NCBI GenBank assembly: GCA_003255025.1
Contig: QANY01000148.1
Coordinates: forward strand, 1 to 64,000
DNA: 64,000 bases
Direction: 5' to 3'
DNA from: Datisca glomerata
Lineage: Eukaryota > Streptophyta > Magnoliopsida > Cucurbitales > Datiscaceae
The notes below the pieces were generated by a model. That model had not been told where the DNA came from, made no database searches, and saw only the letters and a program-made list of their open reading frames with translations. Positions 23,782-34,860 of this stretch are shown here, piece after piece; the first letter of the stretch is position 1, and every line of letters starts with the position of its first letter. A program made the position numbers and the translations under genes.

Positions 23782-25715
23782 TCATATTTTGCACAAAGCA
23801 TCCCAACCCCACTTTGGCTCGAGTCGACCATTCATTTGACTTTGATGTAAAGTGAGCAAGCCTTTTGGCAGTAGTTGGATCAAATTGTATCGAAGCAATA
23901 TTGTCTCATATGTATCCATATGAGAATGGCTTGTCCCGATTGGTAGTATATTACTCTTCACAATGATCCGCCACTGGTCTAGTATGCACGTGCTTGGGAT
24001 CTGTTGTATATGTTCTGCTTTTATAATAGTAAACATATGTCGATACAGTATCCCCACTGATTCAAACTTGCTACAACTGCACTTGAGCATATCGAGTTTT
24101 TGGTTTCGTGTCACTAAGTATGAGTCATTCGGCACCCCAAACTCGACCAATGAATAATTTCGAGCCTCCCCAACATGTGTCGCAGCACAAACTATAAACG
24201 ATGCTTTACCCATGATCTCCTTACGCACACGTTTAAATAGTTTTTGTGTGAACACATTTGCCGCATATTGCTCTGATGCACGCAAATGAGTTTGAAGCAC
24301 AGGCGTTTCATTTGTCATCTTGAAATCATCCAACCTTTCCTCATGTCGAATACGTGCCAACGCCCGATCAAATTATAGCACGAATTCAAATAGTTAGATC
24401 GACGTTCAACGAATCGATAGATATACACGTTCATACCATCAAATCGTTGCGTCGTTCTTATGAAAGCAAAGAATTTTCCGTGTTGGAAGGCCTTTGCCCA
24501 TCGTTCACGCTTCGCATACATCCATTGTACTCATTTGTTTTGCCTGAGGTTGAATGACTTTATCAAACGATCCTATTCCTCTTCGAACTCCCATTCACTA
24601 AGTACGTCAAACATGACTCTATTGAATGCCTGTAGAAATTCCAGGTTATGAACGTTTGATTGGGCATTTTGTTCGAGATTCCATGCACAAAGCTGATGAT
24701 TACAATTGAGGAAGACCGTCTTGATTACGTTACACATTTCCTTATCGCCATCTGTAATGACCGATTGAGGCATTTTATTTTTCATGGCATCCAAGAAAGT
24801 CCTCAACACCCATTGATAGGTTTCCACAGTCTCATCAACCAACAATGTGTAACCAAATACAGTGGTCTTGTAGTCATTGTTCACGCCAAGGAAAATCACG
24901 AGCGATTTCTTGTATGCATTCGTCATGTAGGTCATATCGAACGTCAATGCATCACCAAAACAGTGATAGTCAACTTGGCATGTCGAGTCTGCCCAAAATA
25001 AATTCGCTAGATGATTATCTGTGTCAATGTTGTATTTGCAATACATATTTGGATCCATCTCCAATTTTGTAGTAAAAAAAATAATAGTTGCTTCTGAATC
25101 AGTTTTGATTATCTGCGCTTTCTGCTACTTCTCCATCTTATTGTAGAGATTCATCCATAAGAACCCCACATTTTCGTAACCACTTGCTTGGTTGACCATG
25201 TAATCAAACACTTGTCTTAGACTTACACAACATTGTACAGTCATATTGCCTGAGCCATGTCCGATTCATTCACTACTTCATTGAATGAAAAATGGGCACT
25301 CTTGTGATGAGGCGGTGGGATGGTTGTGCTTAGCTTAAAAATCTTTAACGGCCCATTTTTTCATCTTCTTATCCAAGTTCACCCTAAAACAAGCACGACA
25401 ATCCACCCTTGTCAAGCCTCTTGGTTCTCGCTTGGTGTCTTATCTGCCCATATATTTTTTCTCTCGGATTCCTTCTTTTGAGCAAACCCATCTCCGTAGC
25501 ACAATTTCTCCCTCTATGTTCTTGCGTTTATCATCTTTCCGTACACTGGACCCAACATCGGCTTTGTATGTATAGTAGAAATGTTCGGCCTCCTATAACG
25601 TATCAAAATTTTCACCAATAACATCCTCATTTCGCAAGTTGCTAATGTGGATGAACCCGGTCGCGTACTCGTCTCACCCAGGTTTATGGATACTTCATGA
25701 TGACTCATATTCGAA
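23782..25715 (-). pseudogene. FAR1-related MULE transposase
   Basis: Read on the minus strand. About 25650-25330 is a FAR1-type DNA-binding region ('RRWVCSKEGIREKK', 'REPRGLTRVDCRACFRVN', 'HNHP') that binds the element ends. 25064-24573 is the MULE transposase core ('LFWADSTCQVDYHCFGDALTFD' shortened here, 'VIFLGVNND', 'VITDGDKEM', 'HQLCAWNLEQNA'), with DDE-type residues at the expected FGDALTFD and TDGD sites. 24521-24315 continues it. 24360-23782 holds a SWIM zinc-finger pattern 'CSCSKFESVGILYRHM', in which the third Cys is Tyr. Stops and frame changes between blocks show it is dead. FAR1 family members also include host transcription factors; the repeat ends and neighbouring ULP gene favour a transposon origin. 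Confidence 0.75.
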
Positions 25716-26029
25716 GATGCTTAATCTTAAAAAAAATTATAGAAAACTAAACATCAAGATGTTGGGTCTTCAAATATGCTTAATCTTAAAAAAAAAACTA
25801 AAGAAAACTAAACAAACATTACCTTTTCAGTGTAGCCGATCACTTAGTTGGAGATGAAAATTGGATAATCCAAACAAAGAAAATGAAGGAGAAAGTAAGT
25901 GTATTTGAAATTTAGAGCACTTGAAAATTAGTGAGAATGTGTTTAATTGAGTGAATATATGATTTTTAAGGATAGTTTATGAAGAGTAATAACTCCTATT
26001 AATTGTACAACCACCAGACACTATCAACC

Positions 26030-26560
26030 AATAATTTGGTCAAACTAGGCGATTAGGACCCAAACGCTACTTTGGTGGTCCTAATCACCTATAAGTTAGG
26101 TGAATCGCCCGTAACAATAGGCATTTGGGGTCTTCAGTAGGCATTTGGGCCACAAATGCCATGGTAACAGGCGTTTGACACGTGTCCCATCGACACGGGC
26201 CAAATGCCTTTGAATCAAGCGTTTGGGGGCGACCATCAGGCCCCAAACGCCATTCAAGACTGGAAAATCACCAGTCATGAATGGCGTTTATGGACTGTTG
26301 ATGGCGTTTAATCCCCAAGCACCATTGTAACAGGCATTTGAGGTGGGAACATTAGGCCCCAAACACCATTCAAGAATGGTGAATCGCCAGTCATGAATGG
26401 CGTTTGGGGACTGCTGATGGCATTTAGTCCCCAAACGCCATAGTAACAGGAGTTTGGCCTGTGTCATCTACACGGGCCAAATGCCTTTGAATCAAGCATT
26501 TGAGGCGCGACCATCAGACCCTAAAACGCCATTCAAGACTGGCATATCGCTATAACGTAA
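26030..26560. repeat. GGCGTTTGG-rich subterminal array of the MULE
   Basis: Repeating blocks of roughly 190 bp built from ccaaacgcc/ggcgtttgg cores, 'caagactgg', 'ccagtcatgaatggcgttt' and 'cacgggccaaatgcctttga', the last present at 26195-26215 and 26472-26492. Inverted relative to the block at 905-1200. Many short palindromes; no coding sense. Confidence 0.8.
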
Positions 26561-26716
26561 GGGCGAATCTACTCTTCATAGAATCCATGGATAGATTGAC
26601 GGTTTGTAAATATTATCATTAGAATCCACTTTTAAATGCTCGTCATGCAATGTCATGCAACTTTGACAAATTTATATTCTAAAAAAACTTAGAATCCAAT
26701 CGAAACAAACGTAGAA

Positions 26717-27880
26717 TCTAAAAAAACTTAAAATCCAAACAAACATAGAATCCACCATATTTATATCCACAAAACGTTGATATCAACTTTGACAAAACAT
26801 CATGGTGTAACTTTACTCTTTTTCGACAAAGCATCAAGTGAATGCTTTGTACATCCTTCATGTTCTTGTTCTGATTCAGTATCCTCATTGGTGTCGTCAT
26901 CATGGTCTTCTTCACCATCATTAACTGAATCTTCACCATTGTCATCATCATCACTCTCATGCCTGCTTGCTTGAGTTTCATACATGTGCAGACGTCTTTG
27001 CAACTTCGCCTACAAGTGTACATATTCAGTATATTTTGATTTCAAACTAAAAAATAATTTGGGAAAGATCGTGAGTTTACATTTTTTTTTTCCTTTTTTT
27101 TCATTGATGCTTTGGCCTTTATCATCGCCTCACGTGCGCTCAACATTTTCTCGAATAATAGCTTGTTGAGACCGCCAATCATGCACATCATGTTTGTCGC
27201 GCATGCTGACGGCACCTGCATTATCCGAATTGCGCGTTAATATGATATTGAATGATTATATAATAAATATTAACATCATAGCTCACGTAATCGACTTCAG
27301 CAGATGGAAGACACCAAACTTGAACATCATTTGGAATGTCAACCAACTCACTACCACCATCTAGGAGTGGTAACTGAATCTTCAATGATGGTAGTGGGAT
27401 GTCAGCCACTCTTATATCATCAACGGTCGCTCTAGTTGATCGTGATGCTCCTGGTACTATTGTGGTCGGTGCGGTTGCTGGTGCTGCTGTCTATACATAG
27501 TAGATTACAAAATTACATTGTATAACAAAATGAGTAATCTCCTATATTTGAAAATCACTTAGAGATGTTTAGCACCTGCGAAGACAAAGATGCCCCATCA
27601 CAGTTGTAAGACAACCATTTTTTTCCAGAATTCATCATATGTATCTTTGATATCGCCATCTACATCCTCATCGTGGATAAAGTGTGTCACTCTAAAACCT
27701 CCAAGACCACCAAATAGATCCTCTTTGGTGAATGGTTGATCACATAACATTGAATTTAAGGGTCTGTATGGGATGTACGGTGCCTCGGTTCCCATAATCT
27801 GCCGTGAGATGCGCTCACCCAAGTACCATGCTCTTCCAGCAGATCTTGCAGCAAGATTCTCATGATGGTATCTCATCTAT
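26717..27880 (-). CDS. Unknown multi-exon MULE gene
   Basis: Not recognised. Minus-strand exon candidates in order: 27876-27598 ('WYLGERISRQIMGTEAPYI' ... 'GGLGGFRVTHFIHDEDVDGD'), then about 27465-27290 ('VADIPLPSLKIQLPLLDGG' ... 'DVQVWCLPSAEVDYVSY'), then about 27212-27095 after a 'tgcag' acceptor ('VPSACATNMMCMIGGLNKLL'), then 27003-26800, a strongly acidic tail (runs of Asp/Glu, 'SDDDDNGEDSVNDGEEDH'). Exon ends carry plausible GT/AG sites. It is transcribed in the same direction as the transposase, just inside the terminal repeats, and could be an accessory or N-terminal protein of the same element. The introns and start are uncertain. Confidence 0.4.
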
Positions 27881-27954
27881 TTTCTATAGGCTGGGGAGGA
27901 AGTACAAATAAACTTTATTGCTCTTATTGTAAAAATAAACATGACGTTTGAAAA

Positions 27955-28565
27955 CTGAAACAGATGATTGAAGGTATTAAACTAGCGCTTGGCTTTGATG
28001 ATGTGATTAGCACTTTCAGGATGACGTTTAGGGGTTAAAAATAGACGATTCCTCTATTAGGTGTGGCGATTAGGTTTTAGGGGTTCACCAAATATGTAGT
28101 GATGTACAACAAATTCTTCAGGGGTTCACCAAAATTTAAAAGAAAAAAATTAATAAACCCCAGTACGTAATTGGTGAAACCCTCCAAGATTTATTATTTT
28201 GTATGTATTTAGTGAACCCCGATACATAATTGATGAACCCCACTACATAATTGATAAATCCCTCCAAGAATTATTCGTTTGTACGTATTTGGTAAATCCC
28301 ACTACGTAATTGGTGAACCTCTCCAAGATTTATTTTTTTGTACGTAGTTAGTGAACCTCACTACGTAATTGGTGAACCCCTCCAAGAATTATTCTTTTGT
28401 ATGTATTTGGTGAACTCCACTACGTAATTGGTGAATCTCAGTACGTATTTAATGAACCCCTCCAAGAATTATTTTTTGTACGTATTTGATGAATCTCACT
28501 ACGTAATTGATGAACCTTAATACGTATTTGGTGAATCCAGTACGTATTTGGTGAATCTCAAAAAA
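27955..28565. repeat. MULE right-end repeats (GGTGAACCCCACTACGTAATT)
   Basis: 28085-28565 holds about twenty units of ggtgaaccccactacgtaatt alternating with 'cctccaagaattattcttttgtacgtattt' units. 27960-28084 matches 244-350 in inverted orientation (ccaagcgctag, aacctaatcg and others). A final 124 bp of unlike sequence separates the array from the NBS-LRR relic. Confidence 0.85.
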
Positions 28566-28689
28566 AACAAAACAAAACTTGCTACTTGTTGGATTATGTG
28601 TGACCCAAATTACTCCAAATATAACCTAAGGATCACAATAGCCCAACATCCATACCGTGAATTTTTTTCACTGCATGATAAAATTGTCC

Positions 28690-29150
28690 CATGATCTTGT
28701 ACATGATTGTATGCTTCAATCTCTACAAAGTCCTAACAACATTAGGTCTATTTGGTCCCCGTTTAAGGAGACTACACCCAACAAATGGATTGTTGACCAA
28801 TGCATATCGAGATTAAGAACCTACGTCAGCTAGATTTGAAGAGCTGCCAAGTTCCATTGATACATTGAAGCATATCTAAGAAATCTAGATATCAGCTTTA
28901 ATACAAGAATAAGGAGACTTCCTAATTCAATATGCAGATTACATCATACACAATTCTTGAACCTTTGCGAACCTTTTGCGAATGTGATGAACTTGAAGAG
29001 CTGCCCAAGGAAATAAGTGACATGATTAGCCTTAGACAATTGTGGAAAACAATTGTTTCAGACATGCTCTTAAACATTTACATACAAGATATAATTTATA
29101 AATTAAAAAAAATTATGACATATGATAATGAACTACTAGTGTCGGTTTCT
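28690..29150 (+). pseudogene. CC-NBS-LRR relic, LRR half
   Basis: Starts 'HDLVHDCMLQSLQ', the MHD-adjacent motif of NBS-LRR proteins, followed by 'SPNNIRSIWSPF' and 'WIVDQCISRLR'. After a frame change come leucine-rich repeats 'IRRLPNSICRLHHTQFLNLCE' (written with its own Thr) and 'CDELEELPKEISDMISLRQL'. Compared with the family about 50 residues between MHD and the first LRR are missing, and there is a stop near 28830. This continues the gene broken at 6947 on the same strand. Similarity fades after about 29060. Confidence 0.85.
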
Positions 29151-29415
29151 TAACAAAAAAGTAATTGCAATAGTTTGAGAAAATTTATATATGGACTTAC
29201 GTGTTGGTTGAATGAAATAGGAAAGATGTCCGTCCGTTAATGTTATAAAACTAGAGAATTTGTAACAGACTCTCCTAGCTGGACACTCTAACACATAAGT
29301 GTTAAACAATTGTTAAACAATATATCAGAAGCAAGTTTCAATTGAAATACTTTAAGCAAATATGATGAATTTTTTGCTAGAAAGCAGACTAAATAGATTA
29401 CAGTAAGGAGATTAT

Positions 29416-29451
<36 letters not shown>

Positions 29452-30957
29452 TTTTTGCAAGATCAAATTATTTCATGTTGTTAAACGAATAGACGTATGT
29501 TAATTGCAGTTTAAACATTATTTTAAAAAAAGAATTACTGCTAATTCTTAATTTGGACATGCGTTGAGTCATTCATTAATTATCTATCTAATTATACACG
29601 CATACAGAAATTATATTCAGACTTCTAGTAGTAGGGCCTCAATTCAGATCTGGATTACCTCTTGTTCTGATGAATAAAATTCTGTTATTGTAAAATTCTG
29701 TTATTGTAAAATTCTGTTATGAAATACAGAAACCCAGAAGATCGAGCCATATATATCAATTATCGACGAACTCAGTGCATACTAACAAACCCAGAAGTTC
29801 GAGCCATGAAAACCCAAAATTGGAAGAAAAAAATGAAACATAGAGACCTGCAATGATTGAAATACAGTACATACCCGATAGAATAATCAAAAAATTAGGG
29901 ATATTTCGACCTCTTTGACCCTCAGACCTGGTCAAAAAATCAAAACCCTAGCTCTCCATTCCCTCTGTCGCATTGAGTTCCCCTTCCCCTGCAATTTCAC
30001 GAAACTTCAGCTTTGGGCAGTAGTAAAAGACTATTGTAAAAAAGTAAGAAAACACGGAATTTTACTTAACATATGTTAATAGAAGTTTGGCACTTAGCAT
30101 TTTAAGGTTATTTTGTAAAAAATTTTAAGGATGACTATATTTTATAGTTTGATTAAAGTGTAAAAGTGTATTTTACATTTTAATCTTATTTTTATTAATT
30201 TTTTAAATCCAAATTGGTTTGACTTTTGCTTTTACATGTTTTTGCAGATGCAACAGAGAGCAAACAGAAGTTTCATTATTCTTGTCATTTCAATTGACAA
30301 TGTGAATGCTTTGAGCTTAAAAAAAAAATTATTTGGAAGATGTGCTTGATTTTGTTTGTGTTTTATTCTCTACTATTTCAAAAGTTATTCTTTGATGAAG
30401 CTTGGAGACTTACTATTATTTCCATGTATTATGTAACTTGGAATTATGAATTCATTTTATTTTCCTCCATCATTGAAAATAGCATATTTTCGATGACAGG
30501 ATTCATTATATTTGGATCAATGTTGAAAATGGTATTAAATTTATAAGGTAATTAAAATTGGTATTGGAACAAAAGTTTTGCGTGACTATTAATATTACAT
30601 ACAAATTTGAAGGTAGTCATTCTTGCTGGTAAGTCATACGAAAAATGACCGGAAAAATCAAATTTTTAGCTTAGACGTAACGTTTTTTAAACACTTTTTT
30701 ACAGTTTGAGCTAGAAAGTTGATCATTTGTACAATTCTACGAATAATATATAGTAGAAATGATATGTTGCAATTTTATGACCATAAACTTAGATATTATA
30801 GAATTAATATATAGAAATTTAACATTACCCAATGAAGATAAGATAGAGAATGAGCTCAACATCACAAAAATAATCTACATTCTAGCATATATCTTTCTAA
30901 CTTTGATCCAATTGGTATTTCGATGAATAATTCTCAGATCGGGAGGATCGTTCATCA
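29151..30957. other. Intergenic, AT-rich, with microsatellites
   Basis: (ATT)n runs at 29409-29455, and three copies of 'aaattctgttattgt' at 29685-29720. 'cccagaag(a/t)tcgagccat' occurs twice (29729 and 29790). No convincing gene; the frame at 30340-30546 is hydrophobic and unlike any domain I know. Confidence 0.4.
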
Positions 30958-33900
30958 TCAATTATCCTTTATTTCTTGAAGCATTTCAACTACCTTCTTC
31001 ATTTTCGGTCGTTTAGCTGGTGTGCTGTCTGTGCAGAGCAAAGCAACTTTCAAAGCTGCAAGCATTTCTTTCCTCCAACCAAACGAAACCGTGCTAAGCT
31101 TGGAATCGAGTATCTGTTCTGGGGTTTCTCCTCTTGCAGGAGCATTATGAACCCACTTCACCAAATCAACCCCTTCACCAAAGGCTTCTTCAACTGGTAG
31201 TCTGGTTGTGAGGATCTCAAGTAATACAACACCATAGCTATACACATTTCCTGGTGCTGTCACTTGCATTGTGTATGCATATTCTACATATGACCAATAG
31301 ATAATAAAATTTAGCAGTCATGAATGTGAGAGAGAGAGAGCAAAGAGTGGGTGAAATAAAGCTGGGAGAATTCCTCTCACCTCCCCTTTAATTTGCTAAC
31401 ATGACACGAACACCCTCTCTATTTTAAAACAAATGATACAGACCCCACTTATGTAGATTTCATTGAAAAATAAACCGAAAAACGTTATTTACTACAGTAA
31501 CGATACCAGATTTGCCCTTATTTTCTTTATCAGCCGTGAGCGTTCTGACCCAAAACCATTTTTAGATTCTAAATTTTCCATCTTTTCTTCTAAACCATTC
31601 TCAGATTCCAAAACCATTTTTTTTGTAGAAAATCGTTAAGGGTATTTTTGTACTTTCACAGAGAAACTAACGGTTTTCTAAATGAGTTGACCCTGGTGTC
31701 ATTTTTCATTTTTTTAAATAGAGGTGGTGTCCATATCGTTTAAACATATTGTTTAAACAAACTAGACGAGAGGTTAGAGGAATTTTTCCGAATGAAATTT
31801 TCATGGCTAATTTAATGAAAATATGTATACCTGGTGGAATGTATCCAAATGAGCCGGCAACTGCACTTATACTAGCAGTGCCTCTGGAAGGATCCAACAG
31901 CTTCGATATCTCAATTTCTCCGACCAAAGGACTAAAGTTAGCATCAAGAAAGACATTACCGGATGAAATATCAAGGTGAATTATAGCAACATGATGAAGG
32001 AAAGCTAATCCTTCAGCTACTCCAATCGCAATAGAAAGTCTAGTCGGCCAATCTGATTCATATTCAGGTAGCTTACTAGATACATGAAGAAGCTGAGCTA
32101 ATGTCCCATTTGGTAAGTAATGATGAAGCAAAAGAGCAACGTCTTCATAAATAACAAACCCAATGGGTCTCACTAAATTATCATGGCAGAGTTTGCTCAG
32201 TCGTTCGAGCTCTCTGATCATCTTGCTCTGGTGATGAATAATAGTCCTGTCCATAGATCTCAATCTCTTTACTGATATGATCACACCAGAAGGCATCACT
32301 GCTTTATATATTGTACTGAAAGTGCCAAAATTGAGCTTATTTGAATCTTTCAAAGTCGCTTTAACAACTGCATCAAGATCTATTGCTTGTTTGAGATTCT
32401 CTACAAAGATATTCCCCGCTAGTATCGTGGGTTGGCTATCGATGGGTCCATCTTCTTCAGGACCGGACGTTTTGGCCGCTTTTTTCTCTTGTCTTTCTCT
32501 CATCATAAAGAGTAAAACAACTACAGTTACTGATACAAAAACTGCCAAACCTGAACCAATAACGGCTAATATGATCCTGTAAGAAACCTTGTGATGGTAA
32601 TTCGAATGCTGATCAGAACCAATTGAACATAAAACGGTCAGTGGCTCTCCGCAGAGTGCTTTATTTCCCGAAAAACTTGAATTTGAGCTTTTCTGGAAGG
32701 GGCCGAAGGTTGGAATGGGACCTGTAAACAAGTTATTTGAGAAATTGACCTCTATCAAGCTCATCATGCCTCTAAGTGCAGATGGAATATTACCCGAAAG
32801 ATGATTGCTCGAGACGTCCAAAGAAACGAGTTTGTCAAGTTTCCCTAGTTCAGACGGGAGTGGTCCGTGGAGATGATTGAAGCTCAAGTTTAAAGCTATC
32901 TGTAAGTTCTTGATTCGACCAATCTCAGAAGGAATACTTCCGGTCAAGTAGTTGCTGCCCAATTGTAATTCCAGAAGCTTTATACAATTTCCAATCTCAG
33001 GTGGTATCTCTCCTTTTATAGAATTCTGATCCAAAAGCAAGTACTGTAATCTTGGTATGTTGCAAATTTCAGCCGGTATTGTTCCATTGAATCTATTATT
33101 GCTTAAATCAAGCTTGTTCAGATTCTTGCATCCAAGTATTGATCGAGGAATATCGCCAAAAAGACTGTTACCGGAGAGAATCAGCTCTTGTAGATTCATA
33201 AGCTGTCCGAGCTGAGGTGGAACCACTCCGGTGAAACCATTTGAGGCCATATTAAGAAGAGTGAGATTAGAGCAGTGAGAAAACTCAGAGATAATCTCTC
33301 CGGAGAGATTGTTATTGTCTACTTCAAAATACGTGAGGCTACTGATGTTCCCGACTGCGTTCGGAATGACACCAATGAGATCATTGTTGCCTATTCGAAT
33401 GTTCGAAAGGGATTCGCAGTTCCCGATTTCATCAGGGAGATTACCGGTCAATTTGTTTTGGGTCAAAACCAATACTTCTAACTTCCCTGAAGCGAAAATG
33501 CTCTTTGGTATGGGGCCTTCTAGCTTGTTAGAATGAAGATTCAATAACAAAAGCTCAGAAACTGAGCCTAGATTATCTGGTATTTTACCAACAAAACCAT
33601 TTTCATATGCAGAAAGTACTCTAAGATTACTCAAATTGCCCATCCAATCCGGGATTGAACCATTCAACCTATTGCTTGAAATCTGAAACTCGTGTAAATT
33701 TTCTAGACCGTGAAAATCATCCGGTATTTCTCCCACAAGCAAATTGTTTGAAAGATTCAATGATCTAAGCTTTTTTAGACCACCCAAATGCGGTGGAATC
33801 AACCCCTCAAACTTATTCAAAGACATGTCAAGAAATTCAAGCTCAGATAAGTTTCCAAAAGCTGAAGGGATTACTCCATGAAAATTGTTATAAGAAAGGT

Positions 33901-34177
33901 CCAGCCATTTCAAGGCTTTGAGCTCGGAGATTAGAGTGAAATTACCTCGGAGCATGAGACGAGAGAGATCAAGCTTTTCCACAGTAGAATTGTTCAAACT
34001 GCAACCAATGCCGGGCCAAGAGCAGTAATCTGAGCTGTTGACGCCCCATCCTGGTACTCCAAGCTCTTTGTAAATAGCTAACAGTGTGAGTTCATCATGC
34101 AGCTGAGCGCCCATAGGCTGTGGTTTTGATAGAAACCCAAGCAGGAAAACAGAGAAAAAACACAAAATTCCCATCAT
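30958..34177 (-). CDS. PXC3: LRR receptor-like kinase, PXC3-like
   Basis: Two exons: 34177-31831 and 31283-30958, joined by a 547-bp GT-AG intron. The spliced product is 890 residues, as in Arabidopsis PXC3 (At2g41820). The start is the first ATG (M-M-G-I-L), followed by a signal peptide of about 25 residues. The LRR N-terminal cap is 'YCSWPGIGC', then about 20 plant-type LRRs, the cap 'ALCGEPL', a transmembrane helix (RIILAVIGSGLAVFVSVTVV), a juxtamembrane linker and a kinase domain. The kinase is atypical: glycine loop reduced to 'NFGTFSTIYKA', Lys kept in 'ISVKR', 'HLDIS' in place of HRD, and 'GEI' in place of DFG, so it is probably a pseudokinase. The exon join restores 'IPPEYAYTM'. A plasma-membrane role related to vascular development is family knowledge, not shown here. 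Confidence 0.95.
31284..31830 (-). other. Intron of the PXC3-like gene
   Basis: Donor GTATAC directly after ...CCACCAG, acceptor ATGTAG before AATATGC. The phase-1 join gives Glu at the split codon. Includes a GA microsatellite at 31330-31342. The intron interrupts the kinase domain just after the activation segment. Confidence 0.9.
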
Positions 34178-34860
34178 GAAGCAGGCTTTGTTCTTGGAGC
34201 TGAAACACACTGTTTGGGTGAAGAGAAAATTATCTTCACCTAAAATCAAACGGAAAACAGGGGTTCATTAGACCCTGAAACTCAGGACCAGATCTTCCTT
34301 GTTTCTCCCCCAAAAGAAAATCACATTCTGCGGAAAACCCCACTTTCCTTTTCAATAGATATTGGGCATATAGAACATCAAAGAGAAACGAAGTGTTGAG
34401 AAAGAAGAAGCATTAACTTCTTTGAAAGAAACCCATTTCGTTAATCAAATTCTTCTGAAGGAAAAGTAGCCAAAGAAAGAAAACCTTGAAAGAGAAAGCA
34501 GACTGCAAGTCTGCAATGAACGAAAAGAGGCTAGAAATTGGTTGACTATGAACTGCTTGGTAGTATATGGTAAATTCCAATCCTTTCCATGAACGAAGAT
34601 ATCAGTGTAGCAAAACAAAGAGAAAATAACCAAAGTGGCAAGGATTCTGTGAACAAAAGGGAAGATAGGAGAGAGTGTATAGTGTTTTCGTACAGCTTTT
34701 GCGGCCGGGCAGGTGGTTCCTTTTCTCAGTCAGAAAGAGAGACAGAGAGATTAGTGGGAGTGAAAAGGTTTGCAAGGAAAATTTTCCTGAAGAAAAGCTT
34801 CACGAGAAGTGGGCAGTCACGAGTTAATGAGAGCTGAAACCAACTCCCGGCGATTTTAGA
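34178..34860 (-). promoter_or_regulatory. 5' leader and proximal promoter region of the PXC3-like gene
   Basis: Minus strand. A pyrimidine-rich patch (the complement of 'agaaagagagacagagagatt', 34733-34753) resembles a plant Y-patch near a transcription start. 'ttcacccaaacag' at about 34210-34222 could be a 3' splice site of a leader intron. No clear TATA box was found, so transcription start and intron are unproven. Confidence 0.35.

Larger units (their letters stand above)
6948..28689. mobile_element. Compound MULE insertion splitting the NBS-LRR gene (about 21.7 kb)
   Basis: Coding sequence of the NBS-LRR relic stops at 6947 and resumes at 28690. The 10 bases at both edges are CACGATCTTG (6938-6947) and CATGATCTTG (28690-28699), one mismatch, covering the His-Asp-Leu codons once on each side as a target-site duplication would. 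9-10 bp fits Mutator-like elements, and a FAR1-related transposase lies inside. The two termini share little beyond GGGA, so this may be a non-TIR MULE. Internal order: left flank, CACTA insertion, flank, 996-bp tandem repeats, ULP1-like gene (plus), foldback, transposase (minus), unknown gene (minus), subterminal repeat arrays. The boundaries are inferred; later insertions have enlarged it. Confidence 0.55.

Noticed and set aside
24354..25072. Plus-strand frames opposite the FAR1-like transposase
   Set aside because: Shadows of the minus-strand gene, which has clear family motifs.
1..28565. Tandem repeats read as a CRISPR array
   Set aside because: Repeats are contiguous and degenerate without spacers, in a plant genome context.
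31749..33536. Plus-strand frames opposite the LRR kinase
   Set aside because: Antisense shadows of a well-supported coding exon.
34249..34249. Upstream start of the PXC3-like protein at 34249
   Set aside because: That codon is TTG, not ATG; the first ATG (34177) starts a good signal peptide and gives the family length.
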